DNA from: Actinoplanes sp. DH11
GTDB lineage: Bacteria > Actinomycetota > Actinomycetes > Mycobacteriales > Micromonosporaceae
Assembly (NCBI RefSeq): GCF_020873875.1
Contig: NZ_JAHWGU010000032.1
Span: forward strand, 1-64,000
DNA length: 64,000 nt
Reading direction: 5' to 3'
Part shown: positions 25,841-33,559 of the stretch, in pieces
How the letters are laid out: each line of letters opens with the position of its first letter
Position numbering within the stretch: the first letter of the stretch is position 1
The notes under the pieces: model-generated
Told to the model about the DNA's origin: nothing
The model's database searches: none
Seen by the model: the letters and a program-made list of their open reading frames with translations, nothing else
Translations under genes and position numbers: made by a program

Positions 25841-25894
25841 CAGAGCCTTCTCGGGTACGGGCGGAGCACGGTCCCCGGGAGTGGCGCGAACGAA

Positions 25895-25938
25895 CGACCG
25901 TGGGCCCGGGCGACATCAGTCACCCGGGCCCACGGTCG
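25895..25938. terminator. Bidirectional terminator between terC and the MmpS-like gene
   Basis: CGACCGTGGGCCCGGG at 25895-25910 pairs perfectly over 16 bases with CCCGGGCCCACGGTCG at 25923-25938 around a 12-base loop. It lies between two convergent genes and can serve both. Confidence 0.85.
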
Positions 25939-26021
25939 TCCGCGGCTCAGTCCGGCGGCGTTGCTCAATGAGGCGGGCGGCTCGGTCCGGCGGCGCGGCT
26001 CGGTCCGGCGGCGGCGGCGGT

Positions 26022-26723
26022 TCAACCTTCGGTCTGCGGCATCTGTTCGAGCTGTTCCCGCATCATCTGCTCGAACCGCGGGTTGTAGGAGCAGATCGCG
26101 GCCCGCGGCCGGCTGCTCTCGGCGATCACCTGGTCGCCGGCGACGATCCGGCACGTCACCTCGTCCGTGTCCGAGGAGATGGCTTTGAGCGTGACCCCGT
26201 ACTCGATCTTCTCCAGCGTCATGCTCGTGGACCAGGGCGCCGGGATCGGGTCGTCGGCCGGCTTGCCGCCGATCGGTTTCGCCGCCGTGAGGTCGGCGTC
26301 CCACGCGATCTGCCGGACGGTGCCGCTGCGCGACTCGACCTCGAGACGCAGCCGGTGCGGGCCGGGCCCGAGCGACGGCGCCGCACCCGGCGTCAGCTCC
26401 AACCGCCCGTCAGGCCCCGCGTCGGCGGCGGGGCCAGCGTCGGGGTCAGCGGCTGCGGGGTCAGCGGCTGCGGGGTCAGCGGCGGAATCAGCGGCGGCAG
26501 GGTCAGCGGCGGAATCAGCGGCTGCGGGGTCAGCGGCGGCACCAGCGGCGGCGGCGGAATCGGAGCCGGCGGCGCGGGTGGGGCCGGCCGGATCGGGGTT
26601 GGTGGTGGCGACGTACGTCGCGGCGGCACCAGCGGCGACGAGTACGGCCGTCGCCGCCAGCAGGTAGATCCGTTTGCGGGGGCGGGCGGGCGGTGAACCC
26701 GCCGGGGAATCGAGGTCGATCAC
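26022..26723 (-). CDS. MmpS-like membrane-anchored protein with Ala/Asp-rich linker
   Basis: The 233-residue protein has a short basic cytoplasmic N-terminus and one membrane segment (about residues 19-40). A linker built of AADPAAADSAADP-type repeats (about 50-105) follows, then a C-terminal domain. That domain resembles the MmpS/transport-accessory fold: a strand with V-Q-I-A-W, IPAPWSTS in the position of the family LPW, then CRIVAGDQVIAES and a final Cys. MmpS proteins assist MmpL exporters, but no mmpL is nearby, so the role is inferred only. The start is GTG 26723. The linker DNA (26445-26560) is a tandem repeat. Confidence 0.62.
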   Translation of the reverse strand: MIDLDSPAGSPPARPRKRIYLLAATAVLVAAGAAATYVATTNPDPAGPTRAAGSDSAAAAGAAADPAAADSAADPAAADSAADPAAADPAAADPDAGPAADAGPDGRLELTPGAAPSLGPGPHRLRLEVESRSGTVRQIAWDADLTAAKPIGGKPADDPIPAPWSTSMTLEKIEYGVTLKAISSDTDEVTCRIVAGDQVIAESSRPRAAICSYNPRFEQMMREQLEQMPQTEG

Positions 26724-26782
26724 CGCGACAGGGTAAATGATCTTGCTGTTCCGGGGGTGCCCGCGCGGACCCTGGATGCGGC

Positions 26783-26817
26783 GACGCCCTGCCCGGCGGG
26801 GAGCCGGGCAGGGCGTC
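26783..26817 (-). terminator. Terminator after typA
   Basis: GACGCCCTGCCCGGC at 26783-26797 pairs perfectly with GCCGGGCAGGGCGTC at 26803-26817 around five bases. It lies 13 bases past the typA stop in its direction of transcription. Confidence 0.85.
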
Positions 26818-26829
26818 GGAGCGGACAGG

Positions 26830-28692
26830 TTACTGGTGCTTGCGGCGAGCCGCGGCGCGACCGCGCGCGTTCTGGTCGAGCACCACCTTGCGGATGCGGA
26901 TGGCGTTCGAGGTGACCTCGACGCACTCGTCCTCGCGGCAGAACTCGAGCGACTGCTCCAGCGACAGCTTGCGCGGCGGGATCACCTTCTCGGTGTTGTC
27001 GGCGCTCGCGGCCCGCATGTTGGTGAGCTTCTTCTCCTTGGTGATGTTGACGTCCATGTCGTCCTCGCGCGAGTTCTCGCCGACGATCATGCCCTCGTAC
27101 ACCTCGGTGGTCGGCTCGACGAAGAGCTGACCGCGCTCCTGCAGGTTGATCATCGCGAACCCGGTGACCGCGCCGGCGCGGTCGGCGACCAGGGAGCCGT
27201 TCTGGCGGGTGCGGAGCTCGCCGAACCACGGCTCGTGACGCTCGTACAGGTGGTGCATGATGCCGGTGCCGCGGGTCTCGGTGAGGAACTCGGTGCGGAA
27301 GCCGATCAGGCCACGCGCCGGGACGAGCCACTCCATGCGGAGCCAGCCGGTGCCGTGGTTGATCAGCTCTTCCATCCGGCCCTTGCGGGTGGAGAGCAGC
27401 TGGGTGATGGCGCCCATGTACTCGTCGGGGGCGTCGATGGTGAGCCGCTCGACCGGCTCGTGCACCTTGCCGTCGACGGTCTTGGTGACCACCTGCGGCT
27501 TGCCGACGGTCAGCTCGTAGCCCTCGCGGCGCATCTGCTCGACCAGGATGGCGAGCGCCAGCTCACCACGGCCCTGGACCTCCCAGGCGTCCGGGCGGTC
27601 GGTCGGCAGGACGCGGAGCGAGACGTTGCCGATCAGCTCCTTGTCGAGGCGGTCCTTCACCATGCGGGCGGTGACCTTGGCGCCCTTGACCCGGCCGACA
27701 AGCGGCGAGGTGTTGGTGCCGATGACCATCGAGATGGCCGGCTCGTCGACGCTGATCAGCGGCAGCGGGACCGGGTTCTCGGCGTCGGCGAGGGTCTCAC
27801 CGATCATGATCTCCGGGATGCCGGCGACGGCCATGATGTCGCCGGGACCGGCGCTCTCGGCGGGCTTGCGCTCCAGGCCCTCGGTGATCAGCAGCTCGGA
27901 GATGCGTACGTTGCTGATCGTGCCGTCGGTCTTGCACCAGGCCACGGTCTGGCCCTTGCGGATGGTGCCCTCGTGCACGCGGCAGAGCGCGAGACGGCCG
28001 AGGAACGGCGAGGCGTCGAGGTTGACGACGTGCGCCTGGAGCGGGGCGCCCTCGGTGAACTTCGGGGCCGGGATGGTCTCCAGGATCGTGCTGAACAGCA
28101 CCTCGAGGTCGTTGCTGTCCTCGGGGACGGTGCCGTCCTTGGGCTGGGTGAGGGAGGCGATGCCGTCGCGGGCGCACGCGTAGACGATCGGGAACTCGAT
28201 CTGGTGCTCGTCGGCGTCGAGGTCGAGGAAGAGCTCGTACGTCTCGTCGACGACCTCCTTGATCCGGGCGTCCGGGCGGTCCACCTTGTTGATGATCAGG
28301 ATGATCGGCAGCTTGGCGGCGAGCGCCTTGCGCAGCACGAACCGGGTCTGCGGCAGCGGGCCCTCGGAGGCGTCCACGAGGAGGGCGACGCCGTCGACCA
28401 TGGTGAGGCCGCGCTCGACCTCACCACCGAAGTCGGCGTGACCCGGGGTGTCGATGATGTTGATGGTGACCGGACCGCCCTCGGCGGGCTGGTAGCTGAT
28501 CGCCGTGTTCTTGGCGAGAATGGTGATGCCCTTTTCCCGCTCCAGGTCCATGGAGTCCATGACGCGGTCGGCCATCTCGCCGCGCGCGTGGGACTGGCTG
28601 CCCTGGCGCAGCATGGCGTCGACCAGGGTGGTTTTGCCATGGTCGACGTGAGCGATGATGGCGACGTTGCGTAGGTCGGTGCGGGTCTGCAT
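26830..28692 (-). CDS. typA: Ribosome-associated translational GTPase TypA/BipA
   Basis: A 620-residue EF-G-like GTPase that binds the 70S ribosome and influences ribosome assembly and stress adaptation. G1 AHVDHGKTT is at residues 15-23, G3 DTPGHADF near 80, and G4 NKVD near 135. Domain II, domain III and the TypA-specific C-terminal domain follow (to RKVVLDQNARGRAAARRKHQ). ATG 28692 gives MQTRTDLRNVAIIAHVDHGK, the usual start. It is divergent from the lytic transglycosylase gene and ends in a strong terminator. Confidence 0.97.
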   Translation of the reverse strand: MQTRTDLRNVAIIAHVDHGKTTLVDAMLRQGSQSHARGEMADRVMDSMDLEREKGITILAKNTAISYQPAEGGPVTINIIDTPGHADFGGEVERGLTMVDGVALLVDASEGPLPQTRFVLRKALAAKLPIILIINKVDRPDARIKEVVDETYELFLDLDADEHQIEFPIVYACARDGIASLTQPKDGTVPEDSNDLEVLFSTILETIPAPKFTEGAPLQAHVVNLDASPFLGRLALCRVHEGTIRKGQTVAWCKTDGTISNVRISELLITEGLERKPAESAGPGDIMAVAGIPEIMIGETLADAENPVPLPLISVDEPAISMVIGTNTSPLVGRVKGAKVTARMVKDRLDKELIGNVSLRVLPTDRPDAWEVQGRGELALAILVEQMRREGYELTVGKPQVVTKTVDGKVHEPVERLTIDAPDEYMGAITQLLSTRKGRMEELINHGTGWLRMEWLVPARGLIGFRTEFLTETRGTGIMHHLYERHEPWFGELRTRQNGSLVADRAGAVTGFAMINLQERGQLFVEPTTEVYEGMIVGENSREDDMDVNITKEKKLTNMRAASADNTEKVIPPRKLSLEQSLEFCREDECVEVTSNAIRIRKVVLDQNARGRAAARRKHQ

Positions 28693-28781
28693 GGAGCTAT
28701 TGTCCCCGGTTCAGGTTGCCGTTCGTGACACGGGGTCAAGTCCAGAACCTTGTGCTCTTTTGGTCGGTTTTACGGTCAGCG

Positions 28782-28832
28782 CCGGACGTCCGGTGACTGT
28801 TAACGTCCACCCCGACACACGTCGGGGGAGGG
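28782..28832 (+). promoter_or_regulatory. Palindrome and SD-pairing hairpin before the lytic transglycosylase gene
   Basis: CCGGACGTCCGG at 28782-28793 is a perfect 12-base palindrome. Further on, CCCCGAC (28810-28816) pairs with GTCGGGG (28821-28827), which covers the front of the purine-rich SD (28824-28832). The first could be an operator; the second could limit ribosome access. I looked for a c-di-AMP (ydaO) riboswitch here and did not find its conserved blocks. Confidence 0.35.
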
Positions 28833-28840
28833 CTTCATCA

Positions 28841-29659
28841 ATGAATGCCGGGCTACGGGTACGACTCGTGTGCGCCGCGTTGGCGCTGGTGGTGACGGGC
28901 GGATGCGGTCTGGCCGGCGCCGCCGAGGACGACCGGGCGGTCGCGCCGGTCGCCGCGACGCCGTCGGCGGGGGCCACGCCGGCCGAGGAGTCGCCGTCGG
29001 CGGAGGTGACCGACGAGCCCGTCATCGAGGAGACGCCGTCGCCGAAGCCGTCGAAGACCTCGAAGAAGCCGAAGCCGAGCAAGACGTCGGCCACGCCGAC
29101 CGAGGACCCCTTCAACTTCGAGCTGCCGCCCTGTGCGGAGCGGGACGGCAAGGCGGTCTCCCGGGCGAAGGTGAAGTCCGCGCTGAACGCGGCCGCGACG
29201 AAGACGTACTGGCCGGGGTCGGCGCCGAAGCTGAAGGTGCCGTCGGACCTGATCCGCGCGGTGGCCTGGCACGAGAGCGGCTGGCAGTCCAACATCGTCA
29301 ACTGCGACGGCGGGTACGGGCTCATGCAGGTCATGCCGGACACCGAGTCGTTCATCAACCAGCGGTTCGAGAAGTCGTACGACTCCCACGACTACCGGCA
29401 GAACGCGATCCTCGGCGCCAACTATCTGGCTTGGCTGACCAAGGCGTTCGGCGACGCGTACTTCAAGAAGAACTACAGCCTCAGCCCGTCGAAATGTAAG
29501 TCGGACACGTCGCTCTGCCTGCTCAACATGGTGATCGCCGGCTACAACATGGGCCGAGGCTCGGTGGACGAGGGGCATGCGAACGGAGAGCTGGTCAACC
29601 CGGAGTACGTTCACCTGATCCGCGCGAACATGCGCGAGTGTGACTGCGACAGGTTCTGA
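28841..29659 (+). CDS. Lipoprotein lytic transglycosylase (SLT-like)
   Basis: A 272-residue precursor. The lipobox TGGC places the lipidated Cys at residue 22. A Pro/Ser/Thr/Lys-rich wall-spanning linker (about 30-95) and an SLT domain (about 130-260) follow. The catalytic Glu is in AVAWHESGWQSN, and GYGLMQVMPDT and AGYNMG are the other SLT signatures. It should cut the MurNAc-GlcNAc bond of peptidoglycan, forming 1,6-anhydro ends, outside the membrane. Several Cys near the C-terminus (CKSDTSLC, CDCD) may form disulfides. ATG 28841 follows a GGGGGAGGG SD that is partly paired in a hairpin. The frame is open further upstream but lacks a signal sequence there. Confidence 0.9.
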   Translation: MNAGLRVRLVCAALALVVTGGCGLAGAAEDDRAVAPVAATPSAGATPAEESPSAEVTDEPVIEETPSPKPSKTSKKPKPSKTSATPTEDPFNFELPPCAERDGKAVSRAKVKSALNAAATKTYWPGSAPKLKVPSDLIRAVAWHESGWQSNIVNCDGGYGLMQVMPDTESFINQRFEKSYDSHDYRQNAILGANYLAWLTKAFGDAYFKKNYSLSPSKCKSDTSLCLLNMVIAGYNMGRGSVDEGHANGELVNPEYVHLIRANMRECDCDRF

Positions 29660-29710
29660 GCAGGGGCGGTCCCGGTGTCCCCGGGGCCGCGAGCTACACT
29701 GGTGGTAGAA

Positions 29711-29824
29711 CCCGAGACCCCCTTTGTTCAGCCGTTTTGACCCATCGGTCGCGGCGGTAGTAGGGTCTCGGGGTTGTCGTGTGTCGTTGATGCTGGCGAG
29801 CTGCGTTGTCTCGGCCCGCAGCTC
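29711..29824 (+). promoter_or_regulatory. Structured leader of the L11 paralogue gene
   Basis: CCCGAGACCC at 29711-29720 is repeated in inverse as GGGTCTCGGG at 29763-29772. A second hairpin joins GAGCTGCG (29798-29805) with CGCAGCTC (29817-29824), six bases before the SD AAGGAG. Such an arrangement, a long-range stem followed by a hairpin at the ribosome site, suggests post-transcriptional control, either autogenous or drug-responsive. The mechanism is not known. Confidence 0.5.
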
Positions 29825-29844
29825 ACCCTAAGGAGCCTTACCCG

Positions 29845-30267
29845 ATGCCTCCCAAGAAGAAGACCCATGAGGTAACCCTCGCACTTGAGGCGGGTAACGC
29901 CGCGATGGTCGACCTCGGTAAGATGCTCGGTCCGACCGGCGCCAACATGCGTGCCGTCAAGGTCGAGTACGACGAGGCCACCGCGAAGAACCGCGGCGAG
30001 ATCATCCCGGTCATCGTCTCGGTCTACGAGGACCGCAGCCACACGCTCGCCTACAAGACGCCGCCGACCAGCTTCCTCATCAAGAAGAGCCTCGGCATTC
30101 CGTCCGGTGCGGCGAACCCGCTGACCACGACCGTCGGCACGCTCAGCGCCGACCAGGTCAAGGAGATCGCGGAGCGCAAGCTGCCCGACCTCAACGCGAA
30201 CGACCTCGACGCTGCCATCCAGATCGTCAAGGGCACTGCCCGGTCGATGGGTGTCAAGGTCGCCTGA
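29845..30267 (+). CDS. Divergent, stand-alone paralogue of ribosomal protein L11
   Basis: A 140-residue protein clearly in the L11 family. It begins MPPKKK and has IPVIVSVYEDRSHTL, KTPPTSFLIKKSLGIPSG and the C-terminal rRNA-binding helix ending IVKGTARSMGVK. The N-terminal segment is altered: the usual proline-rich stretch with PSPPVGPALGQ is replaced by AAMVDLGKMLGP, losing the prolines that contact thiopeptide antibiotics, with one residue deleted. Normal rplK lies in the secE-nusG-rplK-rplA cluster; here there is no rplA. It may replace L11 under some conditions or give thiopeptide tolerance; both are inference. AAGGAG precedes ATG 29845. Confidence 0.88.
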   Translation: MPPKKKTHEVTLALEAGNAAMVDLGKMLGPTGANMRAVKVEYDEATAKNRGEIIPVIVSVYEDRSHTLAYKTPPTSFLIKKSLGIPSGAANPLTTTVGTLSADQVKEIAERKLPDLNANDLDAAIQIVKGTARSMGVKVA

Positions 30268-30275
30268 AGCGCCTG

Positions 30276-30313
30276 AGAAGAGCGGGTCCCGGTGTGCCGG
30301 GGCCCGCTCTTCT
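30276..30313 (+). terminator. Terminator after the L11 paralogue gene
   Basis: AGAAGAGCGGGTCCCGG at 30276-30292 pairs with CCGGGGCCCGCTCTTCT at 30297-30313 around TGTG, 17 base pairs with one G-T, followed by a T-rich stretch. Confidence 0.9.
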
Positions 30314-30370
30314 GTCTTTCCCGGATGAAGGTCTTTCCCGGACGAAAGCTTCTGGACGAAGGGCTTTCCC
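30314..30370. repeat. 17-bp degenerate tandem repeat
   Basis: Units of the form GTCTTTCCCGGATGAAG recur about three to four times with small changes between the L11-paralogue terminator and the end of the ClpP-like gene. Confidence 0.55.
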
Positions 30371-30383
30371 GGACCGGAGCCGG

Positions 30384-31013
30384 TCAGCGGCCCTTGGGGT
30401 TGATGACCTCGCTGATCAGGCCGTACTCCAGCGCGTCGGCCGCGCTCAGGCTGCGCCCGGTGGAGAGGTCGTCCTCGACCCGGCTGCGTGGCTGCCCGGT
30501 GATCTCGGCCAGCCGGACCACCGCCTCCTCGAGCTCCCGCAGGTGCTGCCCGGCCGCCGCGGCCACCTCGTCGGCGGTGCCGGTGACGCCGGCGGCGCGG
30601 GGTTCGGCGAGTTTGAAACGCGCATGACGGTACGCCGCCCGTTTGTCCGCGGCGGCCAGCACCGCGAGGACCGCCCCGCCGGCCTCCGAGGTGACCAGGG
30701 CGTGCACCGGTGCGGTCAGCGCGTCGATCACGTCGATGACGGACAGTGCCGCGCTGAGGTCGCCGCCGGGGCTCGCCACGTGCAGCTGCACCGGCTCCGG
30801 GCCGGCCGAGTCCAGGGTCAGCAGGGCCGCCGCCACACCGGTCGCCGTCTCGGTGGTCAGCTGGCCGCGCAGCATCACGATGCGCTGGTCGAAGAGCCGT
30901 TCCTCGAGCCAGCCGGGCAGTCCCGGCCCGGCGCCGGGAAGGTGCGGCTGCCACTCGGGCTGCGGGTGCGGTGGTGGGAACCCCCACCGGCTCGGATCGT
31001 GTCGCAGGTTCAC
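30384..31013 (-). CDS. ClpP-like protein lacking the catalytic Ser and His
   Basis: A 209-residue protein with the ClpP fold signature: an SPGGDLSAALSVIDVID helix, then LVTSEAGGAVLAVLAAADKR and ARFKLAEPRA. When aligned by eye with E. coli ClpP (GQAASMGA and MIHQP), the nucleophile Ser position is Gly and the His position is Ala, so it should not hydrolyse peptides. The N-terminus has a Pro-rich extension of about 35 residues. It could be a non-catalytic ring subunit (as ClpR in plants and cyanobacteria) or an unrelated scaffold. The stop faces the L11-paralogue terminator, so the genes are convergent. No Clp ATPase is adjacent. Confidence 0.8.
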   Translation of the reverse strand: MNLRHDPSRWGFPPPHPQPEWQPHLPGAGPGLPGWLEERLFDQRIVMLRGQLTTETATGVAAALLTLDSAGPEPVQLHVASPGGDLSAALSVIDVIDALTAPVHALVTSEAGGAVLAVLAAADKRAAYRHARFKLAEPRAAGVTGTADEVAAAAGQHLRELEEAVVRLAEITGQPRSRVEDDLSTGRSLSAADALEYGLISEVINPKGR

Positions 31014-31090
31014 CGGCTACCTCCCGTGCTCGGCGGTTCCTGCCAGCGTAACCACCCCGGCGCCGCACGGACGGCGCGGCGGGCCCGGCA

Positions 31091-31158
31091 AAGACTCAGC
31101 GGCGTGGCGGGGTCCGGTGAAGACTCGGCGGCGTGGCGGGGTCCGGTAAAGACTCATG
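31091..31158. repeat. 29-bp tandem repeat
   Basis: AAGACTCGGCGGCGTGGCGG plus GGTCCGGTG is present at 31091-31119 and 31120-31148, with a third partial copy. It lies in the gap between the roadblock pair and the ClpP-like gene. Confidence 0.75.
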
Positions 31159-31250
31159 GCCGCCCCGAAGCGATTCAGGACAGCCATGGTGTCGAAGCTG
31201 ATGTACAGGGGCGCCGCGGCCGCCTCGTGCGGGAGGCGGGGCGGTGCCGG

Positions 31251-31643
31251 TCAGACGCTGCGGATCTGCAGCAGCGTCGCCAGACGGGAGAGAAGCGGCC
31301 GCGCCTCCAGGTGCAGGCGGGCGATGTTCAGGTTGCCGTCACCGATCACCGCCAGCAGGGCCAGGTCCCCGATCGCGTAGACCGAGAGGTAGCCGTTCTG
31401 GTTGTGGATCGTGACGTCCGAGAAGCCGCCCTGGTTGAGGACGGCCCCGGTGGTCCGGCTGATGCCGTGCGCACCGGCGGCCAGGGCCGCCACGTCGTGC
31501 GGTTCCGGACCGGTTGTCTGGTCGTGCAGGACGAGGAGGCCGTCGACGCCGGCCACCACGCAGCCCAGCACACCGGGCACCTGGTACCGCAGGTGGGCTA
31601 GTTCCGCGTAGACCGGCTTGTACGTGTCGCCGGGGGCTGTCAT
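31251..31643 (-). CDS. Roadblock/LC7-domain protein (second of a pair)
   Basis: A 130-residue single-domain protein, with ELAHLRYQVPGVLGCVVAGVDGLLVLHDQT at its start and a central SDVTIHNQNGYLSVYAIGDLALLAVIGD. This is the roadblock/LC7 layout used in bacteria to bind and regulate small Ras-like (MglA/CvnD) GTPases. In streptomycete conservons, roadblock proteins are accompanied by a histidine kinase-like protein and a GTPase; neither is present here. The start overlaps the stop of the upstream gene by four bases, so the two are probably coexpressed and may heterodimerise. Confidence 0.75.
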   Translation of the reverse strand: MTAPGDTYKPVYAELAHLRYQVPGVLGCVVAGVDGLLVLHDQTTGPEPHDVAALAAGAHGISRTTGAVLNQGGFSDVTIHNQNGYLSVYAIGDLALLAVIGDGNLNIARLHLEARPLLSRLATLLQIRSV

Positions 31644-32011
31644 ACGTCGAGGTCCTGCTCGATCTTGCGCAGCTGGTGGCGGGCCAGACCCAGGTTGGCG
31701 CGGCTCTTGTCCAGCGAGATGTAGAGGAAGAACGACTCACCGTGCCGCTTGTTCTGCAGCAGGCGGATCAGGTGGTACTGGGTGTCGAGCGTGATGAGGA
31801 TGTCCTCGATGCCGTCCTGCAGGCCGAGCATCTCGAGGGTGCGGACCTTGGCCCGGATCACGTCGGTGTTGCCGGCGGCGGCGATGTTCATGTCCATCGT
31901 CTGGCCGCCGCCGAGGATGCCCAGCGTGAGGCCGCTGGTGTAGTCCACGAGAGCGACACCGATAGCGCCCTCGATGCTCATCGCTTCCTTGAGGGCAGTC
32001 TCGATATTCAC
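31640..32011 (-). CDS. Roadblock/LC7-like protein (first of a pair)
   Basis: A 123-residue protein starting MNIETALKEAMSIEGAIGVALVDYTSG, with TDVIRAKVRTLEMLGLQDGIEDILITL and a C-terminal helical end. The alternation of helix and strand matches a roadblock-type fold, although more divergent than its neighbour. GTG 32011 has GGAG eight bases upstream. The four-base overlap with the following roadblock gene suggests stoichiometric expression. The downstream pathway is not visible; no GTPase gene is adjacent. Confidence 0.65.
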   Translation of the reverse strand: MNIETALKEAMSIEGAIGVALVDYTSGLTLGILGGGQTMDMNIAAAGNTDVIRAKVRTLEMLGLQDGIEDILITLDTQYHLIRLLQNKRHGESFFLYISLDKSRANLGLARHQLRKIEQDLDV

Positions 32012-32224
32012 TACGGGTGCTCCGTTCCAATTACCTTCGGGGGACCGCCGACATGATCGGCGACGCCAACCTTGACACGCACAATTTGCTCAAGCACTCA
32101 ACTAATACGGACTCCGGCCGAAGGATAACGATCATCGGGCGGATGCACCGACAGGGGTAGTCCAAAAGACCAGGAACGTGTCGTCTCGAAGGATGGACAA
32201 GCCCCGTTCGCCTTTCAGGCGATC

Positions 32225-33400
32225 TCAGAACGAACGGTGCCAAGTCATCGTGAGGTAGACACTGGTGAGCGCGGTGACCAGCGCCAGGCCACCGACCACC
32301 ACGAACGGCACGGTGCGGTTGCGGCTGCGCCCGATCGCGTACGCCACCGGCAGCAGCAGCGGAAACGCCGGGATCAGCATCCGGGCCTTCGCCCAGTAGA
32401 ACCAGTCACCGGTCAGCGCGATGAACACGATCACGCCGGCGTAGACCAGCAGCGGCCACGGCAGCCGCTCACCGATCGCCACCACCAGCAGCGCGACGCC
32501 CAGCAACAGCACCAGGGTGACCTCGGCCATCTCGAGCGACGTCTCCCGGTCCAGGACCATGTTCGCCATGGTGGTCAGCGTGTAGCCGCCGCCGTCGAAG
32601 CCCATCCGCCAGGTGTCGTTCTGCACATGGAAGTAGCCGTCGGCGCGGCCCAGCCGGGCGCCGACCCAGGCCATGTACCCGACCAGGCCGAGCGGGGCCA
32701 GCACGCCGGCGAGCCAGGCCCGCCACTGCCGCGGTTCGCGGACCACCGTGATCAGTGCCGCCAGTCCGACCGCGGCGATCACCGCGGCGCCGGTCGGCCG
32801 GGTCAGGCCGGCGAGCAGGCAGAGCGTGCCGGCGGTCAGCCAGTTGCGGCGGAGCAGGGCGAGCAGCGACCCGGCGGCCAGGGCGGTGAAGAGCGGCTCG
32901 CTGTAGCCCATCGAGAGCACCACGCCGTGCGGGACGACCGACCAGAGGGCGGCGAGCAGGATGCCGGTCGTCCGGTCGCGCAGGTGGGTGCCGAGGGCGT
33001 AGAGCGCGACGGCGGCGGCCAGGCCCGAGGTCCACGCGACGAGCAGCAGGGCGGTGCCGATGTGGATCGGCAGCACCAGGTCGACGGCCGCCGACAGCTG
33101 CGGGTAGAGCGGGAAGAAGGCCAGGTTGGACGGCTCCGGCAGGCCCTTGTCGGTGAACGTGACGACCTGGTCGTACCCCTTTTCGGCGACCTCCTGGTAC
33201 CAGCCCGCGTCCCAGGCGAGCAGCAGCTCACGCCAGGTGGGCGTCTTCTCGTCCCGGCGGGCGTAGAAGATCAGCACGAGTACGTTGAGGATCCGCAGCG
33301 CGGCGTAGAGGCCCATCGCGGCGGCGGCGCCGGTCAGCCAGTGGGCGGTCTCCGGGCGGAGACGGCGGGCGGTCGGCGCGGCGGCCACGGCCGTGGTCAC
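32225..33400 (-). CDS. PIG-V-like mannosyltransferase (GT-C membrane protein)
   Basis: A 391-residue polytopic membrane protein with about nine to ten hydrophobic segments. The first outer loop holds LLAWDAGWYQEVAEKGYD, which carries the acidic/aromatic motif expected of GT-C glycosyltransferases (W-D-x-x-W/Y), and FFPLYPQL follows. This pattern corresponds to the PIG-V-related mannosyltransferases of actinobacteria, which use polyprenyl-phosphate mannose. The acceptor is unknown. The GTG 33400 start has GAGGAG upstream. It is divergent from the ECF sigma factor, with about 160 bases between. Confidence 0.8.
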   Translation of the reverse strand: MTTAVAAAPTARRLRPETAHWLTGAAAAMGLYAALRILNVLVLIFYARRDEKTPTWRELLLAWDAGWYQEVAEKGYDQVVTFTDKGLPEPSNLAFFPLYPQLSAAVDLVLPIHIGTALLLVAWTSGLAAAVALYALGTHLRDRTTGILLAALWSVVPHGVVLSMGYSEPLFTALAAGSLLALLRRNWLTAGTLCLLAGLTRPTGAAVIAAVGLAALITVVREPRQWRAWLAGVLAPLGLVGYMAWVGARLGRADGYFHVQNDTWRMGFDGGGYTLTTMANMVLDRETSLEMAEVTLVLLLGVALLVVAIGERLPWPLLVYAGVIVFIALTGDWFYWAKARMLIPAFPLLLPVAYAIGRSRNRTVPFVVVGGLALVTALTSVYLTMTWHRSF

Positions 33401-33502
33401 GGGCTGCTCCTCGGGACATTCGTGATCATGATGGTCGGTCGCGCACCGTACCAGCGCGGCAGGCGACCGCCCGGATCGACCCGGACGAAATTGTCGCTCC
33501 GT

Positions 33503-33528
33503 GCAACCTCGGTGGGACGGGAGTCGTC
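33503..33528 (+). promoter_or_regulatory. ECF-type promoter before the SigE-family sigma gene
   Basis: GCAACC at 33503-33508 and CGTC at 33525-33528, 16 bases apart, form the AAC/CGTC-type signature of actinobacterial ECF promoters. Its place directly before the sigma gene suggests autoregulation. Confidence 0.5.
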
Positions 33529-33559
33529 AAGGGGGCGTGAGAGCGAAGGAGGGGCACGT

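Noticed and set aside
28693..28840. c-di-AMP (ydaO) riboswitch before the lytic transglycosylase gene
   Set aside because: Only 148 bases are available and the conserved blocks of that class are not seen; a simple SD-pairing hairpin explains the structure.
32237..33559. Upstream extension of the ECF sigma gene
   Set aside because: It is antisense to the mannosyltransferase gene and lacks any sigma-like sequence; GTG 33560 has a strong SD.
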